From NCBI RefSeq assembly GCF_004664715.2, contig NC_051079.1, positions 56,881,660 to 56,945,659 on the forward strand: a stretch of 64,000 bases of DNA. Reading direction: 5' to 3'. Made by a program: the position numbers and the translations under genes. This DNA comes from Peromyscus leucopus. Its lineage: Eukaryota > Chordata > Mammalia > Rodentia > Cricetidae. Of the stretch, positions 37,186 through 48,885 are shown piece after piece (position 1 is the first letter of the stretch; every line of letters begins with the position of its first letter). The notes under the pieces were generated by a model. The model had not been told where the DNA came from and searched no databases. It saw nothing but the letters and a program-made list of their open reading frames with translations.

Positions 37186-37679
37186 CACAGAGAGACACAC
37201 AGAGAGACACACACTGAGAGAGACACACAGAGAGAAGTGAGGGGATGTAAACTCGAATCAATTCCAAAGTGCCTCCGATGGATGAACCTGGCAAACCCTG
37301 AAACTGTTCAGGCTTCAGATTGTTAACTGGCCATCTGAGGGGGAAAAAAATGAGGTGCTGGGTGAATTTCCCTCGGTGGGTTTTATTTTATTTATTTATT
37401 TATTATTATTATTAATTTTTTTTTTTTTTTACCGCGACGGGGGAGGTGTTGGGATTTTTTTTTTTTCCTGGGGTGGGGGGTGTTTCCCCGGCAGCCCGGC
37501 CCGGAGCGCCGCGTCTCCCCGCCGGAGCCCCCCCACCCATTTCTTTGCTGAACTTGCAATTCCGTGCGCCTCGCCGTGTTCCCCCTCCCCCCTTCCCTCG
37601 TCCCCTCCCCTCCCGGGAGAAGAGAGTTGGTGTTAAGAGTCAGGGATCTTGGCTGTGTGTCTGCGGATCGGCGGCGGTA

Positions 37680-37680
<1 letters not shown>

Positions 37681-37710
<30 letters not shown>
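37681..37710. repeat. (CGG)10 triplet run
   Basis: Ten pure CGG triplets, preceded by gcggcggtag (an interrupted extension) and followed by a (GGT)6 run at 37,749-37,767. Both lie in the CpG island and probably in the 5' UTR of one TCF4 transcript class. Confidence 0.95.
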
Positions 37711-37787
37711 GGAAACCGGAGCGGGCGCGGGTGCCGGCCGTTGGAAGAGGTGGTGGTGGTGGTGGTGGCGGAGGCAGGGGGATAGAC

Positions 37788-37843
37788 ATGACCGCCGCCT
37801 GGGCGCCGGCGCTGCACCGGGAGCCCCTCGTCGCGCGCGGGCG
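37788..37843 (+). CDS. Upstream ORF, exon 1 part (would end in exon 2)
   Basis: ATG at 37,788 in fair context (G at -3, A at +4) opens MTAAWAPALHREPLVARG. If the donor at 37,843 joins exon 2 at 38,717, the frame ends at TGA 38,724-38,726, about 10 nt before the TCF4 ATG. Such an ORF, stopping just ahead of the main start, would be expected to limit initiation on this leader. It depends wholly on the inferred splice. Confidence 0.35.
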
Positions 37844-38454
37844 GTAGGTAGCGGCGCGGCAGGGCCGGCTGGCGGATGCGCGGCGGGGCCGGGCCGGGCC
37901 GGGCTGGGCGACCGCGCTCGGGGCTCGGGGCCCCGCGGTCCCTGCCGTCCCCGCCGGGGTTCGGGAGCTCTGGAGCGACGGCGTCCCCTCCCTCGGCTCC
38001 CGCCCCCTCCGGGCCCGGCGGGCTCCCGGGCACAGCGCACTTTGCCAATGGGCCTGACTTCAATTTTTTTTTTTTTTTTTCTAAACAACCCCTTTCTTTC
38101 ACAAATTAGGGGTGCAGGACAATTGGAGGACCGGAGCCTCCACTGGGCTCCCCCTCCCAGGCCACCCCACCCCCTGTGGACGGGTTTGCACTCTCGAGAC
38201 GCTGGTCTTTTAATTTCTTTCGAGCTACTTTGCAGGGCAGGGGGGGAGTGCTGTGAGTGTGTGCGAGCGAGTGTGTGCGTGTGAGGGGGTGGGGTGGAGG
38301 GTGGGGGGAAAGTTGAGACCGGTTCGTGCAGTAGTTTCTCTTTTCTCTGTGATCCATTCATTTCTCGCTCTACCTCCTGTTGCATAAATTGATGCGCTGA
38401 AGAGCGGCTACCCCCCTTCTTTCCAGGATTTGGTTTTATAGTGGATGTTACTAG

Positions 38455-38829
<375 letters not shown>

Positions 38830-38972
38830 TAACAACAGCTGTGGAAAAAAAAAAAAAAAAACAACAACCCTCCCCCAACACTTCAGCTAGAAACCCATAG
38901 TAATGTGAAAGACGGGGGTAATTTTTAATTGGCTGAACCCTTGGAAAATGTGAAGGTCCTTTCCTTTTGACA

Positions 38973-39012
<40 letters not shown>

Positions 39013-39677
39013 AATTTTGGGATATGGAAGACTCGAGTTTTTTTTTTTTTTTTTAAGGAGTCTAATGACTTGCCTTGATTTCTTTACCTACCAATTTCTC
39101 CAAATAATGGAATCTCACTCCAGAAGAAAGGAAAATCAGAAACCCCTTAAAACTGTAAAGTCCATGGAAAACTTGGCCACATCTGAACACAGAGTGAACT
39201 GCTAACTTTGTATACCACTCTACATCTTATTTATTTATTTACTTTAGAAATGAATAAATAGGGAATAGAAGAGCTAATTGCTGTAAAGTTGAGGCTGATG
39301 GTGCTGTGGTATGTTGGAAGGACCTGTGGTCCTCCTGACTTCCTCCTGGTTGCCTTTTTTGGGGGGTGGGTGGGAGGGGGAGTCTGGAAACTCCTAAGCA
39401 TTAATAGTGAATACATTCTTTACAGTGTCTTGGACGATTTTGGTAAATTACAGTCTTGAAATCAGCACTAAGAGGAACTTACACACTTGTGGAGTTTTAC
39501 TATTGTACTCCCCGGGTCCTTCTCCATCCCTTCTTCCTAGTTCCAAACATGCCAGGGGCATGGATTCAGTTTTAATGCCAGATGAGTTTGGTATAAGATG
39601 CATTTGTAAAACAAAAGCAAAAGAATCCACAAAACGTACAAATAAAACCCAAACCACCTTCCAAGTGGGGCCCTCTC

Positions 39678-39723
39678 CTGCTGCTCCTGCCGCCTGCCGC
39701 CACTGCTGCCGCTGCTGCCGCTG

Positions 39724-39755
<32 letters not shown>

Positions 39756-39772
39756 TGCCACTGCTGCTCCTC
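39678..39772 (+). repeat. CTG-rich trinucleotide tract, orthologue of human CTG18.1
   Basis: An interrupted ctg/ccg/cac/ctc tract surrounds a pure (CTG)9 at 39,727-39,753, in sense orientation with TCF4. Its place between the MHHQQRM exon and the MFSPPV exon is that of human CTG18.1. The flanks (aaaccaccttccaagtgggg at 39,651 and agaaatggctctcggaagtt at 39,787) closely resemble the human flanks as I remember them. Long CTG expansion in human causes Fuchs endothelial corneal dystrophy through toxic RNA and MBNL sequestration. At nine units with CCG interruptions, this allele is short and should be stable. Confidence 0.9.
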
Positions 39773-39972
39773 TTATAGACCCCGTGGAGAAATGGCTCTC
39801 GGAAGTTTTGCCAGGAAGCATAGCCCGTAGGCAGCTTTGCAGCCCCCTTTCTGCTTGTTACACTTTCTCCATTCCATCTTTTGCTTTTTGCAGGCTCTGA
39901 CTCAGGGAAGGTGTGCAAAATGCACTAGATACCAGGAAAAGACGAAAACCAATTAGGGCTGAAATAAATGCT

Positions 39973-40012
39973 GGAGAGAGAGAGAGAGGGAGTGAAAGAG
40001 AGTGAGAGTGAG

Positions 40013-40076
<64 letters not shown>

Positions 40077-40111
40077 AGAGAGGAGAGAGAGAGAGAGAGA
40101 GGAGAGAGAGA
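39973..40111. repeat. Interrupted (GA)n microsatellite
   Basis: About 140 nt of nearly pure purine (gagaga with occasional ggag and gtga interruptions), inside TCF4 intron 2. All-purine mirror sequence of this kind can form triplex (H-DNA). Confidence 0.95.
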
Positions 40112-40610
40112 CTTGTCTATATTGCTCTCATGTTTGAGCAGAAGTGAGAGTCTATTGCAGGTGGCATTTTTATTTTTATTTGGGTTCACGTATGACAGAC
40201 AAGTCCTGTACAGGATGGAAATGGACATCGCCACGTTTATGTCCAAGGTTTTCAGTATAAAACAAACAACTTTCTTCTCCTTTGTCAAACTAGTGTTTTC
40301 TAGAAGAGTTGCTGTCCCCCAGTCTGTGTCTTGATAATGCCATGGGGACTGTGTTTTAGATTGTAGAAGGACTGTCTAGTAATCTAAGTCACCCGAGGAG
40401 GAAGACAGAACTGTGGTAATGGAGGGGGGGAGGAGGTTGGAATGAGGTGCCTGGTTTAGCTTTAAGTTGGATGGCGTTGGTGATATGTTTTACTAAATAA
40501 AGCTTTAGGATTAACTCCAAGTGATTTATCGAGAGTGTGATAGATCTTTGATGAACTCTGAAGCCACGGATGTCTTCTTTTCAACTGTGCTATCTCTTTG
40601 TTTCCTGTAG

Positions 40611-40683
40611 ATGTTTTCGCCTCCTGTAAGCAGTGGGAAAAATGGACCAACTTCTTTGGCGAGTGGACATTTTACTGGCTCAA
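40611..40683 (+). CDS. TCF4: TCF4 second coding exon (exon 3): AD1 continued
   Basis: The acceptor tttcctgtag ends at 40,610 and the donor is GTATGT at 40,684. The 73 nt encode MFSPPVSSGKNGPTSLASGH then FTGS, with one extra base (A) that completes the next codon in the following exon. The frame is phase 0 in and phase 1 out, so it joins cleanly to exon 2 to give ...LLDFSAMFSPPVSS, the conserved E-protein AD1 sequence. The match to known TCF4 is complete as I remember it, and no disabling change is seen. The next TCF4 exon (expected to begin with the rest of an Asn codon and then VEDRSSSG) is absent from the window. Confidence 0.97.
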
Positions 40684-42550
40684 GTATGTGAATTTTTTTT
40701 CTTGGTGTGAAGTTCAATGTTCTTACTTGTTTATTTACTCTTTGTGTGTCTTTTTGGCCCTGTTGAAGTGTTCTGAAAGGAGTCATTGAGTTGTAGCCTA
40801 TGATGATGTGGTTATCTCATTTTCTATGAGCAGCAAACTTTCACAGAATGTTGCCTTTCGCAATTAAAGTGAGACCTGTTTCTACACCAAGAAAACCATA
40901 TCAGAATTCCATCACTTAATTTAAAAGTGATTTTTAAAAATATGGTTGTAATTAAACATGTGAACATAAGACTAATGTTAGTAACATGAAGGCAAACCCA
41001 TGTTGCCTATTTTAAAATAGAGGGGAAAAAAAATCTAACTTTCATGAAAGGGGAAATAATACCAGTTATTAGGTTCTGTATACAATGAACCGTTTTAAAG
41101 AGAGGGACACTTAATTTTTCAGACAGGTCTGTAAATAGCCTCCTGCTAGTCGGAGAGGCTAAGTAGAAATTCATTTATCTTTAAAATATCTTGTGGATGC
41201 TTGAGCTGTTTGGTGTCCCCTCCCTTATCATTGACTTAGGCAATGAATTTAATATTGCAGATTGGAAGAGTCTCAGCATTTTATACAGGAGAATTCTTTG
41301 GATAATGTTCCCACAAAAAGCCAGCGGTACTCACAAAGGAATCTGTGTGCACAGTGATTATCTGGCATCTGAGGAGGAATTTTTAGGATAGGACTCTTTG
41401 AGTGTCTCTTATGAAAAGTGGGAGATGAAAATGTGAGATTTCTGTAAAATGTGTTTTGTTTTCTTTTTTTTTTTTTTTGGCCCATCAGTTTTAAGTAAGG
41501 ATTCAATGCATTGTGCCTGCTAGCCTTTAGGTCCAGGGTTTAAACCCATTGATGCTTGTTAAGTAGCTACAGGATTTTAGAGTTCTGGCCATGGTATAGA
41601 ACAGCCCACGAGTCAGTACTGCTCTTAAGTCAGGGTGGTCAATGTTGACATCTTCTAGCTGTGGGATGCCAGTGTGTGCTTGTCTGTCAGCTGTGGATAT
41701 AATTTTTATATCTTTTCATCTGGTGTAGTAACAACCAAAGAAATCTTGTTTACCTGATTTGGATAATTTTATAAAATTAATGTCTTGTTAAAACTTACTG
41801 GTTTCTAAGTGAGTTACTTCTCCTGGCTCCCATAAGTTTAGGGGATTTTTTTTTCTCTTTACTATGATTTACAAATTATATGATGCCTCCTGTAGTTTTA
41901 CCTTAGCATTTTTAGGGTCTTCTTTGGTGAAAAGTACTAATGACACTGTGTTTGCTTTACTGTTTGAATCCTGTGACTGGTTCCATTTTTAAAAAAATGG
42001 TATTAGTGTTACATCTTACAAATTTCTGCATAGTATTCTCTGTATAGCTTTCAAGACAGAAAATATTAATATGAATGCTTGAAGTAAAGATGAAGACAAA
42101 TGTCTCCTGTAGTCAAGTTAGTGTTTCCTGTAGACATCATCAAAATACTAACTTTATGTCTGGCAGTAATTTCCTTTATGTTTTACTTAAGAAATGTGTG
42201 TGTAGTTGAAATCTGGCTAAAAGTAGATGTCAGGCAGGCCCAGAGATTGACTACTTTCAAAGTTAGTGTAAAATACTGTTTCCACTGTTGGAAAGATGGA
42301 CACATTTGGAATAACTTCATGTATTACTTTAGATATGATTTAATATATTAGGGTGAATTACAAGTATGAACTATGTGAAATTTAAAAAGACAGTTTTATT
42401 CAGCTCATGTCTATGTTCATGTTCAGTTAAAGCCCTTGCTGAAGTGTTGAAGTGTTTGTAGACAGTTTAGGATGGATGAATTGAATATGTACTAATTCAT
42501 TTTGGTAAGTGATCATACATCAAAACTTTTGGCTGTTCAGACAATGGGGT

Positions 42551-42556
42551 GTGTGT

Positions 42557-42610
<54 letters not shown>
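42551..42610. repeat. (TG)n microsatellite
   Basis: About 29 TG units with one ggtgtg interruption near the start. Confidence 0.95.
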
Positions 42611-42611
<1 letters not shown>

Positions 42612-44964
42612 ATGTATACATAATCCCAGAAGGAGACTTCATCCTTGCTGAACTGTTAGGATATTTATAATGAATATTCAGAGATTATCTTCAAGGTGTT
42701 GAACTTTAAAGCTACCTGGCACCAGTGGTGTGGTTTTCAGGACCAGATGTTTACCTTGTAAGGATAGAAAGTGTAGGGCTCTTTTATCCTGCCTGCCTGA
42801 TTGAAAATATCAGGGCATTCATTGCAAGCAGAAGGATGGTGGCTGGATACAGAGGCTGCAGAGCGCAGTCCACATCTATTAAGGCATATCAGAACACATG
42901 GCTGTTAGTTAGGAACAAGGCTTATATTTCTACACAGTAAGAGACATGCATCTCTTTTAAAGTGTCTTTTTAAGAAAAAGTATGAAGACTGCACTTTGCT
43001 CTGTAACTGGAAGAAGGAATTAGAAAACTTTGGATAGAGGAGTTATTTTCTGAAGTTACTTCAAGTTCATATTCCTTGTCCTGAGTGGACTGAGGTATGG
43101 CTTTGAAACTTGGATTCAGGAAAAAGAGAGCTAGACTATAAGTAAATGATTCCAATTTGAAAAATCAGTGCTGTTTGTTGGTTTGTTTGTTTGTTTTAAT
43201 GAGGTCTGGTAATTTTTCATTCTTCAAGTTCCCAATAGCTGTTAATTCCATTAATACATGATATTCAGTGTGAGAATGTAAAGAGTGTGGCCGGAGTCTC
43301 TTTAATCTTTTATTCCACAAACATGGCTTTTCCTACCACCTTAAGAAATGGTGAGGCTGCTGGGGGAATGGAATGTAACCTGAGCTCCAGCCTGACATTC
43401 CCAGGGAGCATTTTTCACATGAAAGGCTTTTGTCAACCCAGGAAAGGACCAGCAGTTTTTTGTTTGATGTTTGCAGGTGTTCCGCAGAATGCAGTAAAAC
43501 TGTTCAGCCAGGATGGACCAGAGCTACCATGACCTTAACTGGTGGCTCTGGGATTATGTTTAAGGTGTAGCTCTAACCTATATGGTAATGTATACAGAGC
43601 AATCTGATATCTGTTACATTATTGATCTTAAAATGAACTGAAAGCATCCACATGCCTGCATGCTTGGAAAATTGTTCTTGTTAAAGAAAAAAAAAAAAAA
43701 AGGATGCCTGGGTCACCAAAAGAAAGCATGTCTCTGTTAGGGTGAGTAGAGGCTTAATTTTCTGACATAACAAATGTGCAGTTTATTTGATTATGTTTGA
43801 GGCTTTGGGGAACAAAAGGTAAACATATAGAGTTTGGCATCATTAAAAAATCATTTTAAAGTTGACCTACTAAAAAGATAATGTACTGAACAACTTGTTA
43901 GGTCAGCCCTCCTGGCATCTATTAGCACACGTGAACAGTGAGTCTGTGATCGATCCTGCATCTTGCTCCTTTAGTTTAAAAGTGGAGGGTTCTTCCCCCT
44001 GTATTCTTAGTTCTTAGGTGTTCGGCAGTTGGTAGAGACTGCCAAGTACACCAGTGTTAAAACAATTAAGAGGAATGTCAAAGCACATCACGTCTCTCTC
44101 CTGAGCCAGTTTTGGAAAGGGGGAAACAGTTCTTGGCTTTCATGTAAGTTAGCTCACCTATGTCCCCATGATACCAAAAATGATGTGTCAATTGAATCAA
44201 ATCCCTGAGGGGGGAAAACTCGTCAACCTCAATGGGCACTTTTGTATGATAGAGGAAAAAAAAAAAAAGAATTCAAGGGGCCAGCATCTCGTGTTCATTT
44301 CTCCCATGCCAGTGTGAATTCTTTAGATGGTGTGGAAAGGAAATTGGTTTTTCTTGAAGGTATCTGTGGAGATGTTCCCTGCTTTCCTTCCTGTGTGTGC
44401 ATGTGTGTATGTGTCTTCTATACATCCTAGTCTAGTCCAGTCCATGGTGGTTGTAAAAGTTTTTGCACAGACTGAGAGCTGTTTAATAGATTTTGAAAAC
44501 GGTCCAGTGGCCTCAAACACGCTGTATTAGACTCCCAGTATTTTGGAGCCAGCCTTTGAGAAACACAGGACCTGGAGCCTCCAAGACACAGCTGTGGGAC
44601 TCAGGAGCCCAAGTGAGGAGCTTCAGTGCTGTCCTTTGTTAGTATTGACAAGCAGCTTTGATTTGCTGTCTGTGGTCCTGCAGACCCTTGGTTGGAAATC
44701 ACGTTGGACTCACCACTGTTTTTCTATCCTTTGTCAGACATAATGGGGTTTAAGATGGGTGTGCTGTGTGCCCTGGAAGTGCTGGCCTATGCTCATGTGC
44801 CCTGTGAACACTTTGCTTAGGTGTGGAACTGTTTGAGATGATCTGTCTGGTGTTGTGTCCCCCATCTCCCACCCCCCCCCATGTTCCCTTGGGAGTGCTG
44901 GGGTGCCATGCTCTCTGCTGTGTGTTTAATTTAGTTTTAATCCTCCCAAGTAAATGCAAACATT

Positions 44965-45075
44965 GCCATGCCCAATTCATAGATGAAGAAACTGAGGCAC
45001 AGAGGTTTTCAACAAGTTGATCTCAAGGCAGGTAGTCATGAAATTAGGTTTACATTCAGGCCTAGTCAAGTCCTT
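44965..45075 (-). mobile_element. MIR, well-preserved core
   Basis: atgccc-attcatagatgaag, aaactgaggcacagaggttt and tcaacaagttgatctcaagg match the MIR core closely (the strand with 'gatgaggaaactgaggc'). It is the only transposon I recognise between the last B1 at 35,053 and 48,798. Confidence 0.7.
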
Positions 45076-48000
45076 ATAGTCCTTCTTCACACCCATCTAT
45101 ACACAGATAGACAAACATGCACACGGCCCCCACAAGCCCACACAAAGGCATCAAGAACCAGACAGCTCATATTTTTCAAGATTATATAGCTATGAAATAT
45201 AATACTGAAGCCTGAATGAAATACTATGTATGATCTTTATAGTACAAAGCATTTAAAAAAAAAAAACATATTTAAGGTAATGCTACAAACCATACCCACT
45301 GTTTTTCCTGCCTCAGTATCCAGATTAAGTTACCTTTGTAAATTATGATGGATTTCAATGTGAGTTAGTTTATCATTCTCGCATTATCACGTTATTTTTA
45401 CAGAGAAAATGTAGCAGGTATTTTAAAAGTTGTGCTTTCTTTCTGTGGGAAATCAGCAGCTATGTGGGCCCCAGTAAAGGTGTTTTCAATTATTTTTTTT
45501 TTTGTGTGTAAATAATCAGACCTGAAATTGCAGTAATCCAGTGTGCCCTATTAATATTTGAACAAATAAGGCCCTCTTATATTTAAATATAAAAAAAGCA
45601 TGCAGTTTATTGTTAGGTCTTTGGAGTGGAATGCAAGCTCTGTAATCCCAAATTCAGTCTGCATCCCTAAAACAAACAGTTTGGAAGTTTTGATATGTCT
45701 ATTACCAGACGTGTGCTTAAAGTGTTAGTCTTCTAAACTCAGAAGGAAGAATGGGTACTCTATCTGACACTGAGTTAAGTAAATAAAATACATCAAACCA
45801 GCGTGGAGATCCAACAACTATTGAGACTGAAATGCTTAGCATTTTTGACAGCATCAGCAAATTACCCTTCCCCTCCTATTGTAATGAGGAAATCACTTAA
45901 ATAACAGATGAACAGCGAAGTCACATAAACATATATAATAGAACTATGTAATGAAAGTTTATGCTGTTAATTGCTCGAATCTGTCTTAAATGCTTCGAAT
46001 CATGGAGCAGTAAAGACTCTCATGTAAACAGTTTTGTTTTGAGCTTAAAATTATTCCTTTTTGCTTTCATTGGCTATGGTAAGCAAAGTAACGTTGTAAG
46101 CTGTACAGATCAAACACTGACTTGGAATGGTAAACTCCATTTTATATTGAGAGTGTGCAACCTTGTCCAGGGCGTGGAGTTGAGTCCTGGTGGCCTCAGG
46201 CTTGTGATCTCTAAGGGCAAGTGTTAGGATGCTAGTTAGATCTGTTCCCATAATCCAAGATAACAGATCTCAAGTTGCCTCCTAAGGAACATGGTGTGTT
46301 TTCAAATGTTCTTCAGTTTACAAGTCTTGAACCAAAATGTTCTTGGCTAAGCCTTTAGAATCTATATGTATACTGGTTAAATCAGATTCTTCTACAACAA
46401 CGTCAAAACAAGAGCCAGGTAGTAGAAGAAAAATCCCCCCTTGCTTAGTTTTGGATTTTATGAGCTATTTTTTATGACCAGGTGTTCGTCCACATTAATT
46501 AGATCATGCTAAGTATTAGAGAAAGGAGAGTATATTACAAGCTTTTGTGAAAGGTTATTTTTGTTACAGGCTTCTTAATTACACTGATTGAAAAATTTCA
46601 AAATTGGCCACCAAATTTCTAAGCTTACACGGGAGTTATCCTCTTCCACGTGTGACCTATTTAGACTCAGTGTAAGCTAGGTGTCTGGGTAGGTGCTGTT
46701 GATCATAGCTTTCTTTATGCTTAAGAGAGACATAAGTCTAGTGATGGTTATAAGTAACGTATGTAAGTGTACAAATACACCCATTTATTTATATTACACC
46801 CCCAGAAATGGCAAAAGTACTGAAGAGGTTGCCGTATTTATTTTCATTTCAAAACCAAATAAAGGCCCAGTTAATCAGCATATCAAATACCCAGGTGTGT
46901 TTAAAATCAGTTCCTGTGGATGGATTTTAGGCCTGTAAGAAAGTATTTTATTTAAAGGTGCAGCCACTCAGTTGTTCAGATGGCTGCTTTTGTACTTTGG
47001 TGTGACAATTAACATGTAATGAATGACTTTCCAGACAGCCATTGGTAGTAATTACTATATGTAGTTTATTAGCTGCAATCCATTGTTGGATGTGCCTGTA
47101 TTGATTTGTTTTGCAAACAACCCTTCACATGTGTGGCAGTATTTATACATTACTTTGGAAAGAACCTGTTTCCATTTGCTGATGTTGATGTGGCCTCTGA
47201 AAACTTTGGCTTGTACATTCTTATGTGGTAGGGTGCTCCTTTGATCAGTCAACCTAGGTGAGTTGTAAATGCAAGCCTTTTTCACTCTCTAAGCTTTATA
47301 TTTTGATCCTTGGGGAAACCCAAAAGAAAATCACACCGTATCTGTTTTGCAAGTAAATCATTTATGGGAAATTAGATTTATAGGAAGATTTAGAGACACT
47401 ATTTTATGATAAAGTATCAAGATTTTGGGAGAGGGCTAAATATCTCTTCCCCAAATCATACAGTTGCTCATGGCTCGCACAGGGTATAAATACACATGTC
47501 CCAACCCTCTAGTCACAGTGACTGTGCTGATGTTAATTAAGGTCTGGCCCTCTCAGTTGTTATTAACTACATATTTGCAATGAAAAAATATATAATCTAC
47601 CATTTCTGAAAAAATAATAAAACTGAGATGGTGCTAGATGGACATCATAATCGGGCTCGCTTGTCATCACAGGGTCTAATTTGGCTGAGGCAGTTGACGA
47701 ATAACTGTTAAAATGTATTGTGTTATTAAAAATAACATAGTAAGACCCATGATTAAATATCAGGGCTGTAATTTAATCTTGGGGGTTCTGGTGCTGTTCA
47801 TAAACCATTTGGCTTTTTTTCTGTAACAGATGACGTCAGAGTACAGCTTGATTGAATTATGACCCTGGTGGCAGGGCACCTGTCTGTGCTTACTTCATGG
47901 CATGTCAGCATTTCCATTACGAGGTTTTTTTTCCCTGACATTTTTAACTTTGAATAGTTAAACTAGTCTGATGGTTGGCATATAAGCTTTCAGCCCCTTG

Positions 48001-48660
48001 GGAACAGACTATTTTCTCAATAAAATAGAGAAGGTGGTGACAGAGCCCCATTATGGAATACCTTCTAGAATGTTCTTCTTTGCTTTAATCTTCCATTAAT
48101 TTAAACATTCCCTTTTGGGGTACTTAGCTGAATTGCGAGACCTCCAAATGGAAGGTTCTTAATCTCAAATTTCCCAAACCAGGGCTTAACTACAAAGTCT
48201 TTAAAGAACTGTTAAATTAGGAAAGGATGGGGCATCTATGGAGAATGTTGGAATGATAGCTCTGGACATCCTAGTTTTCATATTCTGTAAAATACTGAAG
48301 AGCAAGACATGAAGAACATGCCAGTTATCATGCTTTCTCTGTCATCGCTTCTGTAGTTACCTGAGTTGAGTAAAATTGGATAATGAGTGGTTAGAAAGGT
48401 GTCATTTATTTACGTCCCATCCTGGGATGGTAGCATAGCTGCCCCAGCTTTACCTCTTGGGTTTTCTATGTTGGGAATGGCCATAAGATGCTGTTTCTAT
48501 CTACCTGGCTTGCTATTTAGCACCTGTTTTAATGCTGACAGATGGCTTAACTGATAGCTTCTTAAATGCACATTAGATTCACAACCCTCCTTGGCAGTTG
48601 TAAGGACATGGAAGACTTTGTGGGAAAAGGATATATCCAAACAGATTATGTATCCCAACC

Positions 48661-48663
<3 letters not shown>

Positions 48664-48712
<49 letters not shown>
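48664..48712. repeat. (CA)n microsatellite
   Basis: About 24 pure CA units. Confidence 0.95.
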
Positions 48713-48715
<3 letters not shown>

Positions 48716-48797
48716 TATAAAATCAACATACATCTTTAATAAGACATAATCATGTATCGGTTTTAAAAAAAACATTTATTTGATTTATTAATCAGCA

Positions 48798-48885
48798 AGG
48801 ATTTTTTTTCTGTGTAGCTCAGGCTGGCCTTGAACTTGTGAACTACCTGCCTCTGCTTCTTCAAGAGGCTGGTGTTCTGGTGTTC
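48798..48885 (-). mobile_element. Diverged B1 fragment (antisense)
   Basis: tttttttctgtgtagctcag, gctggccttgaacttgtgaa and ctacctgcctctgcttct follow B1 in reverse. The rest is lost. Confidence 0.7.

Larger units (their letters stand above)
37600..37843 (+). other. TCF4: Alternative candidate first exon of TCF4 (5' UTR) with triplet runs
   Basis: A plausible donor, GGGCG|GTAGGT, ends the exon at 37,843, only 873 nt before the exon 2 acceptor. The exon body includes the (CGG)10 and (GGT)6 runs. The frame continuing into TCF4 has a TGA at 37,789 and no ATG after it, so it adds no coding sequence. The 5' limit is unknown and use of this exon is inferred. Confidence 0.4.
37480..38060. promoter_or_regulatory. 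TCF4: CpG island 2 (proximal TCF4 promoter)
   Basis: A dense CpG stretch (cggcccggagcgccgcgtct; gcgcggcggggccgggccgg) lies just upstream of the first coding exon, with no clear TATA box. It holds triplet runs and a second candidate first exon. Minus-strand frames of 236 and 250 codons here are Pro/Arg/His-rich low-complexity products of GC content. Confidence 0.8.

Noticed and set aside
37392..38385. Long minus-strand frames (236 and 250 codons) and a 211-codon plus frame over CpG island 2
   Set aside because: Their translations are Pro/Arg/His/Gly low-complexity, they overlap each other on both strands, and they follow the CGG/GGT runs. GC-rich sequence has few stop codons, so long frames are expected by chance.
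39448..39918. 156-codon antisense frame with a poly-Gln run, resembling a poly-Q protein
   Set aside because: The Gln run is just the complement of the CTG tract in a TCF4 intron, and the rest has no domain. It is kept only as a repeat-translation observation.
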